Below are positions 19,961 through 28,919 of a stretch of 64,000 nt of DNA, piece by piece. Made by a program: the position numbers and the translations under genes. Source of the DNA: Sutcliffiella horikoshii (GTDB lineage: Bacteria > Bacillota > Bacilli > Bacillales > Bacillaceae_I); assembly GCA_001636495.1 (NCBI GenBank), contig KV440964.1, forward strand, positions 3,178,666-3,242,665, in the 5' to 3' direction. Position 1 is the first letter of the stretch; each line of letters opens with the position of its first letter. Below the pieces are notes generated by a model, which was given only the letters and a program-made list of their open reading frames with translations, ran no database searches and was not told the DNA's origin.

Positions 19961-21322
19961 ATGGCATCACACACTGCCGATTATAAAGAACTAGAACCAC
20001 CCGTCATACAAGAAGATAAAATCATCCTTATCTGGAGTGCCACCGTTTGGCTTGTGGTCATGAATACGACCATGTTCAATGTTGCCTTACCAAGTGTATT
20101 GAGCGAGCTGAGTCTATCCTCTTCCACCGCTTCTTGGATTGTATCTGGCTATTCCATCGTGTTCGCGATTTCAACCTTGACTTATAGCAGGTTGTCGGAT
20201 TTTTTACCGATTAGAAAGTTGTTAAGTATAGGACTTGGCTTATTGGCCATTTCCTCAATTATCGGTTTCTTTTCTCAAGATTTCACCTGGTTATTGGCTG
20301 CGAGACTTTTGCAAGCTGCGGGAGCCGGGGCCGTCCCGGGGCTAGCCATGGTGTTGGCGGGTCGATACATCCCTATTTCTAGAAGAGGAAAAGCGATGGC
20401 CTTCATCTCTTCTGCCGCCTCCCTTGGATTTGGACTTGGTCCTGTAATTGGGGGACTGATCACCCAATACTTGGGCTGGCATTATCTTTTTGTCGTAACA
20501 GGATTCGTTTTACTGCTATTGCCGTTATTTCGAAAATTATTGCCACATGAAGAAACACAGAAAATAAAATTTGACTACCTTGGTGGTCTGTTAATTGGTA
20601 TTGGAGTGACAGGACTATTACTCTACCTTTCAACGTTTAAAATACCGATATTACTGGTGAGTATTGCAGCACTCTTGTGGTTATGGCGACACATTCACAA
20701 GGTTTCTACGCCATTCATTCAACCTGCACTATTGAAAAACAAACAGTTTGTGAAGCTATTGGGTATTGGATTCGGTGCATTTGTGACGCATTTCTCGGCG
20801 TTATTTTTAATGCCGATTATGCTGGCGGTTATTTTTAACAAAGAACCAGCAACCATTGGCCTGCTTATCTTTCCTGGGGCGATTCTTTCTGCCATCGCCG
20901 CTCAATTTATCGGCAGATTCATTGACCGCTTTGGCAATATGCCACTGATTTTGTTCGGTCAGGTGTTTTTAATCATCTCCACCCTATCATTCGGACTACT
21001 CGGGAATCTGTCTCCATATGTGATTTTAGTTACTTATATGTTCATGAGCACAGGATTTTCAGCACTCACTTCAAGCATTTCCAATGAGATTTCAAGGATA
21101 TTGGATAAGTCGGAGCTTGGAGCGGGCATGGGAATCGCCCAGCTTGTCCAATTCTTTGGCGGTGCCTTCGGGGTTGCATTAACTGGATTGTTGATAGTTT
21201 GGCAAGGGAACTTACCGGTGGAAGAAATTTATCGCAACATTTTCCTTGGTGTTACAGGACTATTATTACTAACCTCCATTGTATTCTTACAATATAAAAG
21301 AAATAAAGGTGGACAGTCATAA
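19961..21322 (+). CDS. MFS transporter, DHA2/Tet-like drug:proton antiporter
   Basis: 453 residues and about 14 hydrophobic segments, as in the Tet(L)/DHA2 branch. Features: NVALPSVLSEL in helix 1, SRLSDFLPIRK (motif A region), ARLLQAAGAGAVPGLAMVL (motif B) and SLGFGLGPVIGGLI (motif C, the antiporter signature). Exports a compound in exchange for protons; the substrate cannot be told. ATG at 19961 has GGTGAG 4 nt upstream, better than the TTG/GTG codons at 19949-19954. It follows the patatin gene as an operon and ends in a terminator. Confidence 0.87.
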   Translation: MASHTADYKELEPPVIQEDKIILIWSATVWLVVMNTTMFNVALPSVLSELSLSSSTASWIVSGYSIVFAISTLTYSRLSDFLPIRKLLSIGLGLLAISSIIGFFSQDFTWLLAARLLQAAGAGAVPGLAMVLAGRYIPISRRGKAMAFISSAASLGFGLGPVIGGLITQYLGWHYLFVVTGFVLLLLPLFRKLLPHEETQKIKFDYLGGLLIGIGVTGLLLYLSTFKIPILLVSIAALLWLWRHIHKVSTPFIQPALLKNKQFVKLLGIGFGAFVTHFSALFLMPIMLAVIFNKEPATIGLLIFPGAILSAIAAQFIGRFIDRFGNMPLILFGQVFLIISTLSFGLLGNLSPYVILVTYMFMSTGFSALTSSISNEISRILDKSELGAGMGIAQLVQFFGGAFGVALTGLLIVWQGNLPVEEIYRNIFLGVTGLLLLTSIVFLQYKRNKGGQS

Positions 21323-21332
21323 TTTGGCTGTC
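21311..21332 (+). terminator. Terminator after the MFS gene
   Basis: GGACAG / CTGTCC stem overlapping the stop codon region, then TTTTCTT. Confidence 0.65.
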
Positions 21333-21341
21333 CTTTTCTTA

Positions 21342-21370
21342 TTGCCAGAAATTCATTTTCTCAGTAAAAT
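21342..21370 (+). promoter_or_regulatory. Sigma-A promoter of the small-protein/AAA pair
   Basis: -35 TTGCCA (21342-21347), 17-bp spacer, -10 TAAAAT (21365-21370), 40 bp before the first gene. Confidence 0.7.
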
Positions 21371-21411
21371 AATGTTAAGAAATAACTACCAAAAATGGAA
21401 GAAGGACTTGC

Positions 21412-21747
21412 ATGCAAAAAACACCTTACTTAATTCACTTCAATGAAAAAGACCGCGAAGAAATCGGTAGCTATTATGATTTCGGTTATGTGGTCAGCAA
21501 CCTAAAAAAAGCCCTATCCAATAAATATGGCACAGACTTTCATCTTTATGGGGATGATGAAACATCCAATGAAATTTGGGAGGTACTTGAAGAGGACTTA
21601 GAGATTCATCCTGAAAAAGTGGAAGCAGTTACCCACGTATTTGATGGACTAGAAACAAGAACGATCTCCTCTAATCATAATCAAGATCAGCTCGAATTCA
21701 TTATTAAACCACGTCTTACTAATACTCTTTACTACTATACAGAGTAA
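21412..21747 (+). CDS. Conserved-looking small protein paired with AAA+ ATPase
   Basis: 111 residues, acidic, no signal or membrane segment; not recognised. It reads YLIHFNEKDREEIGSYYDFG at the start and ends in a strand-like IIKPRLTNTLYYYTE. ATG at 21412 behind GAAGGAC. The ATPase gene begins 3 nt after its stop, so the two are translated together; it may be a partner or adaptor of the ATPase. No function is proposed. Confidence 0.75.
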   Translation: MQKTPYLIHFNEKDREEIGSYYDFGYVVSNLKKALSNKYGTDFHLYGDDETSNEIWEVLEEDLEIHPEKVEAVTHVFDGLETRTISSNHNQDQLEFIIKPRLTNTLYYYTE

Positions 21748-21750
21748 GAA

Positions 21751-22686
21751 GTGGCGGTGGTCAGATGCCCTATTTTTCAAACTCATACAGAGACCATTCA
21801 TGATTTTATCTTGGCCAAAAATAATGAAGGCCTCTTAACCTTTTTAAACTATGTAATCAAAAGAAAGCGGGACTACACGAAAAACTATGTCACAGTTTTT
21901 ACGGACACGGAAAATGGTATCGAAAGCACAAAAGAGAAAATCACCACTTTTGTTACACGTGATGATGTTTTCTTAGAAGAATCTCTTAAAAAAGAAATCT
22001 ATCGTTCTATCGACGAGTTCTTTACAGATAGCGGTTACTTCTTTAAAACGTATGACATTCCCTATAAGAGAGGAATCTTGCTTTACGGAAAGCCTGGTAA
22101 TGGGAAAACGACTTTGGTGAAGTCGATTGCCAACAGCATTACCGCTCCTGTTGCATATTGGCAAATCACAGAGCACACTTCAAGCTACTCCGTTCATGAA
22201 GTGTTTTCCACCGTAAACAGAATGACACCTATGGCTTTGGTGATTGAGGATATTGATTCGATGCCAATAGAAGTAAGGTCCGTCTTTTTAAATACACTGG
22301 ATGGGGCCACTTCCAAGGAGGGTATTTTCTTAATTGGAACGACCAACTATCCGGAGAAAATCGATCCCGCTCTTATTAACCGTTCTGGAAGATTTGACAG
22401 GGCTTACGAAATTAAACTTCCTACCCTGGAATTAAGAATGGGTTATTTGAAAAAGAAGAATATGCTTCAATTCATTTCGGAAGAAGAGTTAATGAAGATC
22501 AATCAGCTAACAGATGGATTTTCCTATGCACAGCTGAATGAGTTATACACTTCCGTCGCCTTGCAGTGGCATTATGAAAAGGCAGTGGACGTGGAAAAGA
22601 TTTGTGCGGACTTACAGGCAGATAATAAGAAGAAGAAAAACTTTAAATGGGATACGGATGCTGAACAAGTAGGTTTTATAAGATAA
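21751..22686 (+). CDS. AAA+ ATPase (BCS1/ATP-binding, no protease domain)
   Basis: 311 residues. A ~105-residue N-terminal domain of unknown fold precedes one AAA+ module: Walker A GKPGNGKTTLVKSIAN, Walker B MALVIEDIDSM, sensor-1 LIGTTNYPEKIDPAL and the second region of homology INRSGRFDRAYE. There is no zinc-protease or nuclease domain, so it resembles stand-alone BCS1-like remodelling ATPases. GTG start at 21751, 3 nt after the small upstream gene. The substrate is unknown; the fixed pairing with the 111-residue protein is the only clue. Confidence 0.85.
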   Translation: MAVVRCPIFQTHTETIHDFILAKNNEGLLTFLNYVIKRKRDYTKNYVTVFTDTENGIESTKEKITTFVTRDDVFLEESLKKEIYRSIDEFFTDSGYFFKTYDIPYKRGILLYGKPGNGKTTLVKSIANSITAPVAYWQITEHTSSYSVHEVFSTVNRMTPMALVIEDIDSMPIEVRSVFLNTLDGATSKEGIFLIGTTNYPEKIDPALINRSGRFDRAYEIKLPTLELRMGYLKKKNMLQFISEEELMKINQLTDGFSYAQLNELYTSVALQWHYEKAVDVEKICADLQADNKKKKNFKWDTDAEQVGFIR

Positions 22687-22688
22687 TA

Positions 22689-22731
22689 AAAGCCTAAGAC
22701 CTATCGCTGAATGCGGTGGTCTTAGGCTTTT
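22689..22731. terminator. Terminator after the AAA+ ATPase gene
   Basis: 13-bp stem (AAGCCTAAGACC.../GGTCTTAGGCTT) then TTTAT; also positioned to stop the convergent YocK-like gene. Confidence 0.9.
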
Positions 22732-22753
22732 TATTTGCTATTGAGCTAATATT

Positions 22754-23128
22754 TTATTCACCCTTATCAAACTTCTCCTGCGCTTGCGCAGTCCGTTTCG
22801 CATAAGGCAGTGCTTCAAGTCGCTCATAAGGAATCTCTTCCCCTGTATCGACACACGTACCATATGTTCCATCTTCAATTCTAGCTAATGCTTCTTCAAT
22901 CTCACCTAGCAATTTTTCATCGATTTGCTCAAAGGTTTGTTCCTGTTCTCGTTCCACTCTCTCGGCGTTTCCTTCTGCCAAGTGGTTGCCGATTCCAGTA
23001 GTAATTTCTCCGGTAGATTCGCGCAAGGACTCGTCCAATATACTATTTTCCTGCTTTTTCTCTATGCTTTCTTTCATCTCTTCCAGTTTGGTTTGAAGTG
23101 TTTTCTGCTTGTCTTTTGATAATGTCAT
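22754..23128 (-). CDS. TraR/DksA-family general-stress protein, YocK/YteA-like
   Basis: 124 residues: an N-terminal charged coiled-coil hairpin (DKQKTLQTKLEEMKESIEKK) and a C-terminal TraR/DksA module (ALARIEDGTYGTCVDTGEEI, YERLEALPYAKRT). The zinc finger is degenerate: of the four Cys only one (TCVDTG) remains, as in YteA/YocK relatives, so zinc binding is unlikely. A good sigma-B promoter lies just upstream, in keeping with YocK being a sigma-B general stress protein in B. subtilis. Start ATG behind GAAGGGAG. Whether it acts on RNA polymerase is not known. Confidence 0.8.
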   Translation of the reverse strand: MTLSKDKQKTLQTKLEEMKESIEKKQENSILDESLRESTGEITTGIGNHLAEGNAERVEREQEQTFEQIDEKLLGEIEEALARIEDGTYGTCVDTGEEIPYERLEALPYAKRTAQAQEKFDKGE

Positions 23129-23158
23129 TTCTATCTACTCCCTTCATCTAGTGAAGGT

Positions 23159-23184
23159 ATACCCTCAGAAGCAAGGAATAAAAC
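23159..23184 (-). promoter_or_regulatory. Sigma-B promoter of the YocK-like gene
   Basis: -35 GTTTTA (23179-23184), 14-bp spacer, -10 GGGTAT (23159-23164), about 22 bp before the ribosome site. Confidence 0.75.
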
Positions 23185-23195
23185 AAGCCGATATT

Positions 23196-24083
23196 CTAGG
23201 ATAAAATGTCTGCTAGGGCTTCATCTATCTTAGGATACTTGAATTGATAGCCTTCCTTTTCCAACCTTTCTGGAATGACCCACCTGCTTTTTAAGATTAA
23301 TTCTGTTTCTGTCCTGATGACGACGGCACCGATCTCAAGCATCCATCTTGGTGAAGGCATCCCTATCTTTCTATTCATCTTCTCTCTCATTTCAGCCATG
23401 AAATGCTTGTTTGAAATTGGATTAGGTGCAGAGCAGTTGAATACTCCCTGCAAGTCTTTTCTATCTTTAATGAAAAGCATGATTCTATAAACATCATCAA
23501 TATGTACCCAGCTGAACATTTGTGTACCTGGCCCTTGTACTCCACCCAGGCCAAATGTGACCAAGTTTTTAAATGGAGTCATCACACCGCCGTCTTTTCC
23601 TAGGACAATCGCAATCCGCAATGCCGCCTGTCTTGTATGTGGCAAATTAAAATCAAAGAATGACTTCTCCCACGCTTTTGCCACTTCTACAGAAAAGCCT
23701 TCCCCTATATCACCGGTTGTTTCTGTCATTGGTCTGTCCTCAGCATGGCGATATATAGTCGCTGTACTGGAGTTGATCCACAACTCTGGAGGATTTGGAA
23801 CAGACTCAATTGCTTCTCCAAGAATTCTTGTCGTCTCCGTCCTCGAATCAAAAATCTCCTGTTTGTTTTTCTCATTATAGCGACAATCGACCGATTTTCC
23901 AGCCAGGTTGATCACCAGCTCCGCATTGTCGACCGCTGCATTAATTCCCTTCGTATCTGTCCAGGATATATGTTGAGGCTGTCTTGAAATGATGATGACT
24001 TCATAGTTTTGTCGTATAAACTGCTTTTCTAGATATTGACCGATAAATCCGGTTCCTCCTGCGAGGACAACTTTTTTCGTCAA
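23196..24083 (-). CDS. yfhF: TIGR01777-type NAD(P)-dependent epimerase (YfhF-like)
   Basis: Extended SDR fold: VVLAGGTGFIGQYLEKQFIR is the Rossmann motif, ELVINLAGKSVDCRY and INSSTATIYRHAEDRPMTET follow the family pattern in which the catalytic Tyr is preceded by TATIY. The C-terminal DUF1731 region (MPSPRWMLEIGAVVIRTETELILKSRWVIP) is clear. 295 residues; start TTG at 24083 behind AAAGAGGT. Homologues are cytosolic proteins of uncertain substrate. Confidence 0.88.
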   Translation of the reverse strand: MTKKVVLAGGTGFIGQYLEKQFIRQNYEVIIISRQPQHISWTDTKGINAAVDNAELVINLAGKSVDCRYNEKNKQEIFDSRTETTRILGEAIESVPNPPELWINSSTATIYRHAEDRPMTETTGDIGEGFSVEVAKAWEKSFFDFNLPHTRQAALRIAIVLGKDGGVMTPFKNLVTFGLGGVQGPGTQMFSWVHIDDVYRIMLFIKDRKDLQGVFNCSAPNPISNKHFMAEMREKMNRKIGMPSPRWMLEIGAVVIRTETELILKSRWVIPERLEKEGYQFKYPKIDEALADILS

Positions 24084-24201
24084 TGGTGGTACCTCTTTTC
24101 AATTCATTTTTCAAATGACCAGCAATAATTTAAGCTCACTTCTCACCCTTAGGAATTTCCTTATTTTTCTATAAACAGAACCTGTATTTCAAACTCTTTA
24201 T

Positions 24202-25041
24202 TTACGTAACTTCCCATTTCTCCAGTGCTTTTTGAAGAGTAGAGTAAATAGTTATATGGGAGAAATCAAGTCCAAGATGGATGGCTGTCTGTGCTACTTC
24301 AGGACGAACACCTGTAATAATGCTTTTTACTCCAATGACCTCTAAAGCGGTGACAACGATAAATAACTGATTGGCTACCATAGTGTCCACAATAGGTACA
24401 CCAGATAGATCGATGACAAGACACTCTACATTCTTTTCCTGACACTGTTTAAGACTTGTCTCTGTAATAATTTTCGCTCTTTGTGTATCAATGCTTCCTA
24501 TCAAGGGTAGTACACTAATTTCATTCGTCAATTTTATAATTGGTGAGCTTAACTCTGATATCATTTCCTGTTGTGCCAAGAGTGTCGCTCGGTGATAAGC
24601 AGTATAGGTTGCCACGAATTCCTCGATAACGTTGTCAAACGCATAATGGAAAAGATTAGACCAGGTTAACAGTTTCTCAGTAGAAATAGAGTTGGTAGGT
24701 TCTGATGCAAATTCATTAATTTTATTCCAGTAAATCTGACGGAACACTTTAAACTGAGGAATGATTTCAGTTAATTCTGTATTGGTGGAAACTCTATCTT
24801 TCGCAACTTCAGATGCCCATTGTTTAATAGCATCGTAGTTTGATTCCGTATCAGGATTGATAAAAATCTGGGCAATTGTTGTAATGAACTTCTTATTCTG
24901 CTTACGTAAATTCTCACCAATAGTAGGAGCAGTACTCGAATAAATACTACCTTTCTTCGCTTTTTTAGACTGGAACCAAGCGTTAGTCAAGGTATCCGTA
25001 TTATTTACAATAAAATCATGTAATTCCAAGTTCTTTTCCAT
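24202..25041 (-). CDS. RsbR paralogue (stressosome co-antagonist), phospho-site Ser variant
   Basis: Stressosome sensor subunit that with RsbS holds RsbT and gates sigma-B activation. N-terminal ~155-residue helical RsbR_N globin-like sensor; C-terminal STAS domain from about residue 165 (ELSSPIIKLTNEISVLPLIG). The site equivalent to RsbRA Thr171 is Ser (PLIGSIDTQRA), and the Thr205 region is kept (LSGVPIVDTMVA). 279 residues, start ATG behind AAGGGGC. No rsbS/rsbT neighbours, so it is an orphan paralogue like RsbRB-RD. A second one lies at 52319. Confidence 0.88.
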   Translation of the reverse strand: MEKNLELHDFIVNNTDTLTNAWFQSKKAKKGSIYSSTAPTIGENLRKQNKKFITTIAQIFINPDTESNYDAIKQWASEVAKDRVSTNTELTEIIPQFKVFRQIYWNKINEFASEPTNSISTEKLLTWSNLFHYAFDNVIEEFVATYTAYHRATLLAQQEMISELSSPIIKLTNEISVLPLIGSIDTQRAKIITETSLKQCQEKNVECLVIDLSGVPIVDTMVANQLFIVVTALEVIGVKSIITGVRPEVAQTAIHLGLDFSHITIYSTLQKALEKWEVT

Positions 25042-25100
25042 AAAAAGCCCCTTAAATTTTTTATTTTAGTATATTATAACGGTTACAAAAATAAAGAGCA

Positions 25101-26003
25101 CTATTTCCTAATGTGATCTACTTGTTTAGATTCTACTACTTCTTTCATTTTCCTTGCTATCAACGCCCAAGCCTCTTCCGCTCTTTCTTTGGGGCCTAGA
25201 TGTGTAAACGCATGGAAACAGTCTTTAAATAGTTTATATTGTACGTCTACCCCTGCTGCTTTTAATTTCTCAGCATAACATTCGGCCTCAGGTCTAAATG
25301 CGTCATACTCGGCATTAAGAATTAGGGCAGGAGCTAAGTGGTCACTAATCTTAGCTAGAACAGGGGATGCAAGTGGATGGCCTGCGTGTTCTTTTTCAGT
25401 TAAATAACACATATTAATAAAATTTGCTACTTGAGGATATCGAGAACGCCACTTATCTGGTTCTGGTTTATCTGCATGAGGAGTGACAAAATCCAGCATA
25501 GGGCAAGACAGTACTTGGAGAAGTGGCTGGTTGTCCCCTTTCTCTTCCATGTATAAGCATAGGGCAGCTGCGATATTTGCACCTGAACTTTGTCCGCCAA
25601 CCATCATTTTTTCCACATCAATATTTAACTCATCTGCCTTACTTTTCAGCCATTGTATTATCTCATAGCCCTGTTCAATTGGTTTAGGAAAACGATGTTC
25701 CGGTGCTTTTACATAATCAACATTAATAACCACACATTCTGCCTGATTGGATAGGAAGCGGCAATAAGGATCATCCATCTCCTTATCATTCATGATAAAC
25801 GCTCCTCCATGGAAGTTGATGTAGACAGGGAGCTTTTTCCGGTTAGCTTTCAGGGGAAAATATAAAGAAATAGGAGTACGTCGAACAGATGTTTCAATTA
25901 AAATATCTTTTTTCATTTTTACATTTTGCAGAGGAATCATTGGTGTTTTTAATGCTTTATTAGGTAGGAGCCGTAGTAATTTTGCAATAACAGAAGTCAA
26001 CAT
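25101..26003 (-). CDS. Alpha/beta hydrolase, HSL-family esterase/lipase
   Basis: Hormone-sensitive-lipase family carboxylesterase: oxyanion motif INFHGGAFIMNDK, nucleophile in VGGQSSGANIAAALCLYME, catalytic Asp in LILNAEYDAFRPE and His in FKDCFHAFTHLG. 300 residues. The N-terminal hydrophobic stretch is short and cleavage is not obvious, so cytosolic location is assumed. ATG start at 26003 behind GTGAGG. Adjacent to, but separated by a terminator from, the acyl-CoA operon. Confidence 0.88.
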   Translation of the reverse strand: MLTSVIAKLLRLLPNKALKTPMIPLQNVKMKKDILIETSVRRTPISLYFPLKANRKKLPVYINFHGGAFIMNDKEMDDPYCRFLSNQAECVVINVDYVKAPEHRFPKPIEQGYEIIQWLKSKADELNIDVEKMMVGGQSSGANIAAALCLYMEEKGDNQPLLQVLSCPMLDFVTPHADKPEPDKWRSRYPQVANFINMCYLTEKEHAGHPLASPVLAKISDHLAPALILNAEYDAFRPEAECYAEKLKAAGVDVQYKLFKDCFHAFTHLGPKERAEEAWALIARKMKEVVESKQVDHIRK

Positions 26004-26115
26004 AAGAGTAACCTCACTTTCATAATCATTGTACCATTTTAATCAATCTTACAACTATGTCGTGTGGTGATGAATAGGATTGTACTGTTGCCATCCTATC
26101 TCCAACAAAAAAACA

Positions 26116-26138
26116 GGCCTTCCAATAATTGAAAGGCC
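26116..26138 (-). terminator. Terminator of the acyl-CoA operon
   Basis: GGCCTTTCAAT / ATTGGAAGGCC stem (one mismatch) followed by TGTTTTTTTG. Confidence 0.88.
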
Positions 26139-26159
26139 CATTCTCACCTTAGAAAACTC

Positions 26160-27782
26160 CTATTCCACCGTACTCTTCATCTCTTTCTCCACAATGTCCC
26201 TTAAAGCACGTTTCAGAAATTTCCCTACCGATGTTTTCGGTATTTCTTCCATGAAGATCACTTCATCCGGCAGCCACCATTTGGCGAACTGAGGGGAGAT
26301 GAAATCAATGATCTCTTTCTTAGCTACCTTACCGGCATAAGCTTCTTTAAGTACGACGCACGCGACTGGTCTTTCCTGCCACTCGTCATGCGGGATGGCG
26401 ACTACGCTTGCTTCGAAAACTGCTTCATGTGCCATGATGGCGTTTTCTAGGTCAACTGAGGAAATCCATTCGCCACCGCTTTTTATTAAGTCTTTTGTAC
26501 GGTCGACGATTTTGACGACTCCTTCTTCATCCACTGTTACAACATCACCTGTGTGCAGCCAGCCATCGATGAAGGCATCTGCCGAACGTTCGTCTTTATA
26601 GTACTCGTCTGCAATCCATGGACCGCGCAAGCATAACTCTCCCATTTCTACGCCGTTCCATTCTACTTCTCCTTCTGCACCAACAATTTTCATCTCAAGG
26701 CCAGGAACCAACAATACTTGCATGGAACGGATATCCAGCATTTTCTCTTCATCTAAATCTGTTTGATGACTTTTCAACCTGGAAACTGTGGCAAGTGGCG
26801 TCGTTTCTGTCATGCCGTATGCATGTAAGAAAGGTATGCCGTACTTTGTTTCAAAGGCCTTGATCATCCCGCGAGGTGCAGCCGACCCGCCACATAATAT
26901 TGCGCGAAGGCTTGATGTGTCATACGATCCTTTTTCCAATTCATTCAACAAACCGAGCCAAATGGTCGGAACCCCGGCAGTCAATGTAATGTTCTCGCTC
27001 TCGATCAATTCTGCCAAAAGTTGCGGAGTAAATTGTGGTCCAGGCAACACCTGTGTGGTACCAAACCAGGTTGCGGCAAACGGCAATCCCCAAGCATTGG
27101 CATGGAACATCGGTACAACTGGCATGCATGTATCGTATTCCGATAGCCCTGCTGTATCCGCCAATCCTAGTGCATAACTATGAAGCACCAATGAGCGATG
27201 GGAGTATACGACACCTTTCGGATTGCCGGTGGTGGCGGAGGTGTAACAAATTCCGGCCGCGTCGTTTTCATCGATATCTTTTACAAAGGAGAAGTTCGGG
27301 TCCCCTTCTTCAAGTAAGTCTTCATAAGAGAAAACAGGATGTAAGGAAGTCGATGGGAGCTCTGCTTTATCTGTCATGATGATGAATGCTTTCACTGTTC
27401 CCAGTTGATCCTTTACCCGTTCCACTAACGGCAGCAGGTCTTCATCCACAAAAAGCACCACATCTTCAGCATGGTTGACAATATAGGACACATGCTCGGG
27501 AGCTAGCCTGATATTAATCGTATGCAGCACAGCCCCCATTCCTGGAATTCCAAAGTAGGTTTCTAAATGACGGTGATGATTCCATGCGAAGGTTCCGACT
27601 CTGTCGCCTTTTTGTACCCCTAGCTTTTCAAGAGCACTGGATAAACGGCGTGTCCGCTCCCCTATTTTCCGATAGGACAAACGCTGTACACCTGATAGCG
27701 TTCTTGACACAACCTCTTTATTCGGGAAAAATCTTTCCGCTCTTTCCAGCATGGAACTGACGGTCATTGGTACATTCATCAT
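26160..27782 (-). CDS. Fatty-acid/medium-chain acyl-CoA ligase (AMP-binding)
   Basis: Adenylate-forming enzyme activating a carboxylic acid to its CoA thioester. P-loop ICYTSATTGNPKGVVYSHRS (Ala in place of the first Gly of the usual TSGTTG, as in several family members), YGMTETTPLA, WLHTGDVV and the C-terminal catalytic Lys in IPKTSVGKFLKRALR. 540 residues. Last gene of the six-gene operon, 39 nt after the CoA-transferase. One of three paralogous ligases here, suggesting several acid substrates; the specific acid is unknown. Confidence 0.9.
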   Translation of the reverse strand: MMNVPMTVSSMLERAERFFPNKEVVSRTLSGVQRLSYRKIGERTRRLSSALEKLGVQKGDRVGTFAWNHHRHLETYFGIPGMGAVLHTINIRLAPEHVSYIVNHAEDVVLFVDEDLLPLVERVKDQLGTVKAFIIMTDKAELPSTSLHPVFSYEDLLEEGDPNFSFVKDIDENDAAGICYTSATTGNPKGVVYSHRSLVLHSYALGLADTAGLSEYDTCMPVVPMFHANAWGLPFAATWFGTTQVLPGPQFTPQLLAELIESENITLTAGVPTIWLGLLNELEKGSYDTSSLRAILCGGSAAPRGMIKAFETKYGIPFLHAYGMTETTPLATVSRLKSHQTDLDEEKMLDIRSMQVLLVPGLEMKIVGAEGEVEWNGVEMGELCLRGPWIADEYYKDERSADAFIDGWLHTGDVVTVDEEGVVKIVDRTKDLIKSGGEWISSVDLENAIMAHEAVFEASVVAIPHDEWQERPVACVVLKEAYAGKVAKKEIIDFISPQFAKWWLPDEVIFMEEIPKTSVGKFLKRALRDIVEKEMKSTVE

Positions 27783-27821
27783 CTAACATTACCCCTCTCA
27801 ATTAAATGAATTTAACTTACT

Positions 27822-28919
27822 TTAGAGCTTGTCCAGCAATCTCACTGTATGTTCCCCCACAGATGGTACAGGCTTACCCCCGTTGTTACTTCCACTATGC
27901 ATGGCAACCTTCATATTTCCTTTATCATCATGAAAAATACTATTATTCTCTTGAAAATATGGATAACTAGAAAGTTCGCCTACTTCTAACACCGGTGTTA
28001 AGCAGCAATCGACCTCTTGGCTTAGCGTTGTCCATTCCTCAAAAGTTCGATTCGCAAACAACTCTTCCAACCCTTTCGCAAAAGGATTACTATCCCTTCT
28101 GAAGGAAAAGTGCGCTCCAAGCCATTCTTCCTTTTCCACCGCTTCACAGAAATTCTGCCAAAACTTATTTTCCAGTGCGCCGAGGGCCATAAAACGCCCA
28201 TCCTTCGTTTCATAGATGCCATAGCTGATAAGTTCCCCATTCAGTAACGTGATGCCCTGCTCCTCACTCGTCTCTTGATGAATCATGAGATGTGTTCCCA
28301 TGAAGGAAACAGCAACGTCCGTAAGACTGATAGAGTGGCAGCCTCCAAGCCCTGACCGCTCTTTTTTTAATAACAGTGCAAGCACCATCTCACAAGCAGC
28401 CATACTGCCAAAGTAGTCGGCTATGGTGATGGAAGGCTGGATTGGGCGGCCGGATGTATCCTTTAATTGTGCTAGCATCCCACTCAACGCCATATAGTTG
28501 ATGTCATGGCTTCCAAGCTTACTCCATTGACCATGGTTGCCGTACCCTGTAATGGAACAATAGATGATGTCAGGTTTATAGAGTTTAACAGTTTCATAGT
28601 CAAGGCCGAACCTTGACATGACACCAGGCCTGAAACTTTCGATTATAACATCACAACCTTTAACCAAACTCATGATTTTATCCCTGTCACCCTCGTTTTT
28701 TAAATCGACGGATACACTCATCTTCCCGTGATTATTTGCGAGATACACGACACCCATACCATCACGTTTCACCCCTGTGTGACGTGCGGGATCTCCTGTC
28801 AGCGGTTCCACTTTGATGACCTCTCCTCCAAGATCCGCGAGCCGTTGCGTGGCATATGGACCTGGTAGGTAGTTAGTGAAATCAAGTATCCGAATGCCTT
28901 CTAGCAATTTTTCCATCAT
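27822..28919 (-). CDS. CaiB/BaiF family III CoA-transferase
   Basis: Family III CoA-transferase or 2-methylacyl-CoA racemase-like protein. N-terminal LEGIRILDFTNYLPGPYATQ, LADLGGEVIKVEPLTGDPAR, and the catalytic-Asp region GSHDINYMALSGML. 365 residues. Start overlaps the preceding ligase by 4 bp. In this operon it probably moves CoA between acids or epimerises branched acyl-CoAs; sequence alone cannot choose. Confidence 0.88.
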   Translation of the reverse strand: MMEKLLEGIRILDFTNYLPGPYATQRLADLGGEVIKVEPLTGDPARHTGVKRDGMGVVYLANNHGKMSVSVDLKNEGDRDKIMSLVKGCDVIIESFRPGVMSRFGLDYETVKLYKPDIIYCSITGYGNHGQWSKLGSHDINYMALSGMLAQLKDTSGRPIQPSITIADYFGSMAACEMVLALLLKKERSGLGGCHSISLTDVAVSFMGTHLMIHQETSEEQGITLLNGELISYGIYETKDGRFMALGALENKFWQNFCEAVEKEEWLGAHFSFRRDSNPFAKGLEELFANRTFEEWTTLSQEVDCCLTPVLEVGELSSYPYFQENNSIFHDDKGNMKVAMHSGSNNGGKPVPSVGEHTVRLLDKL

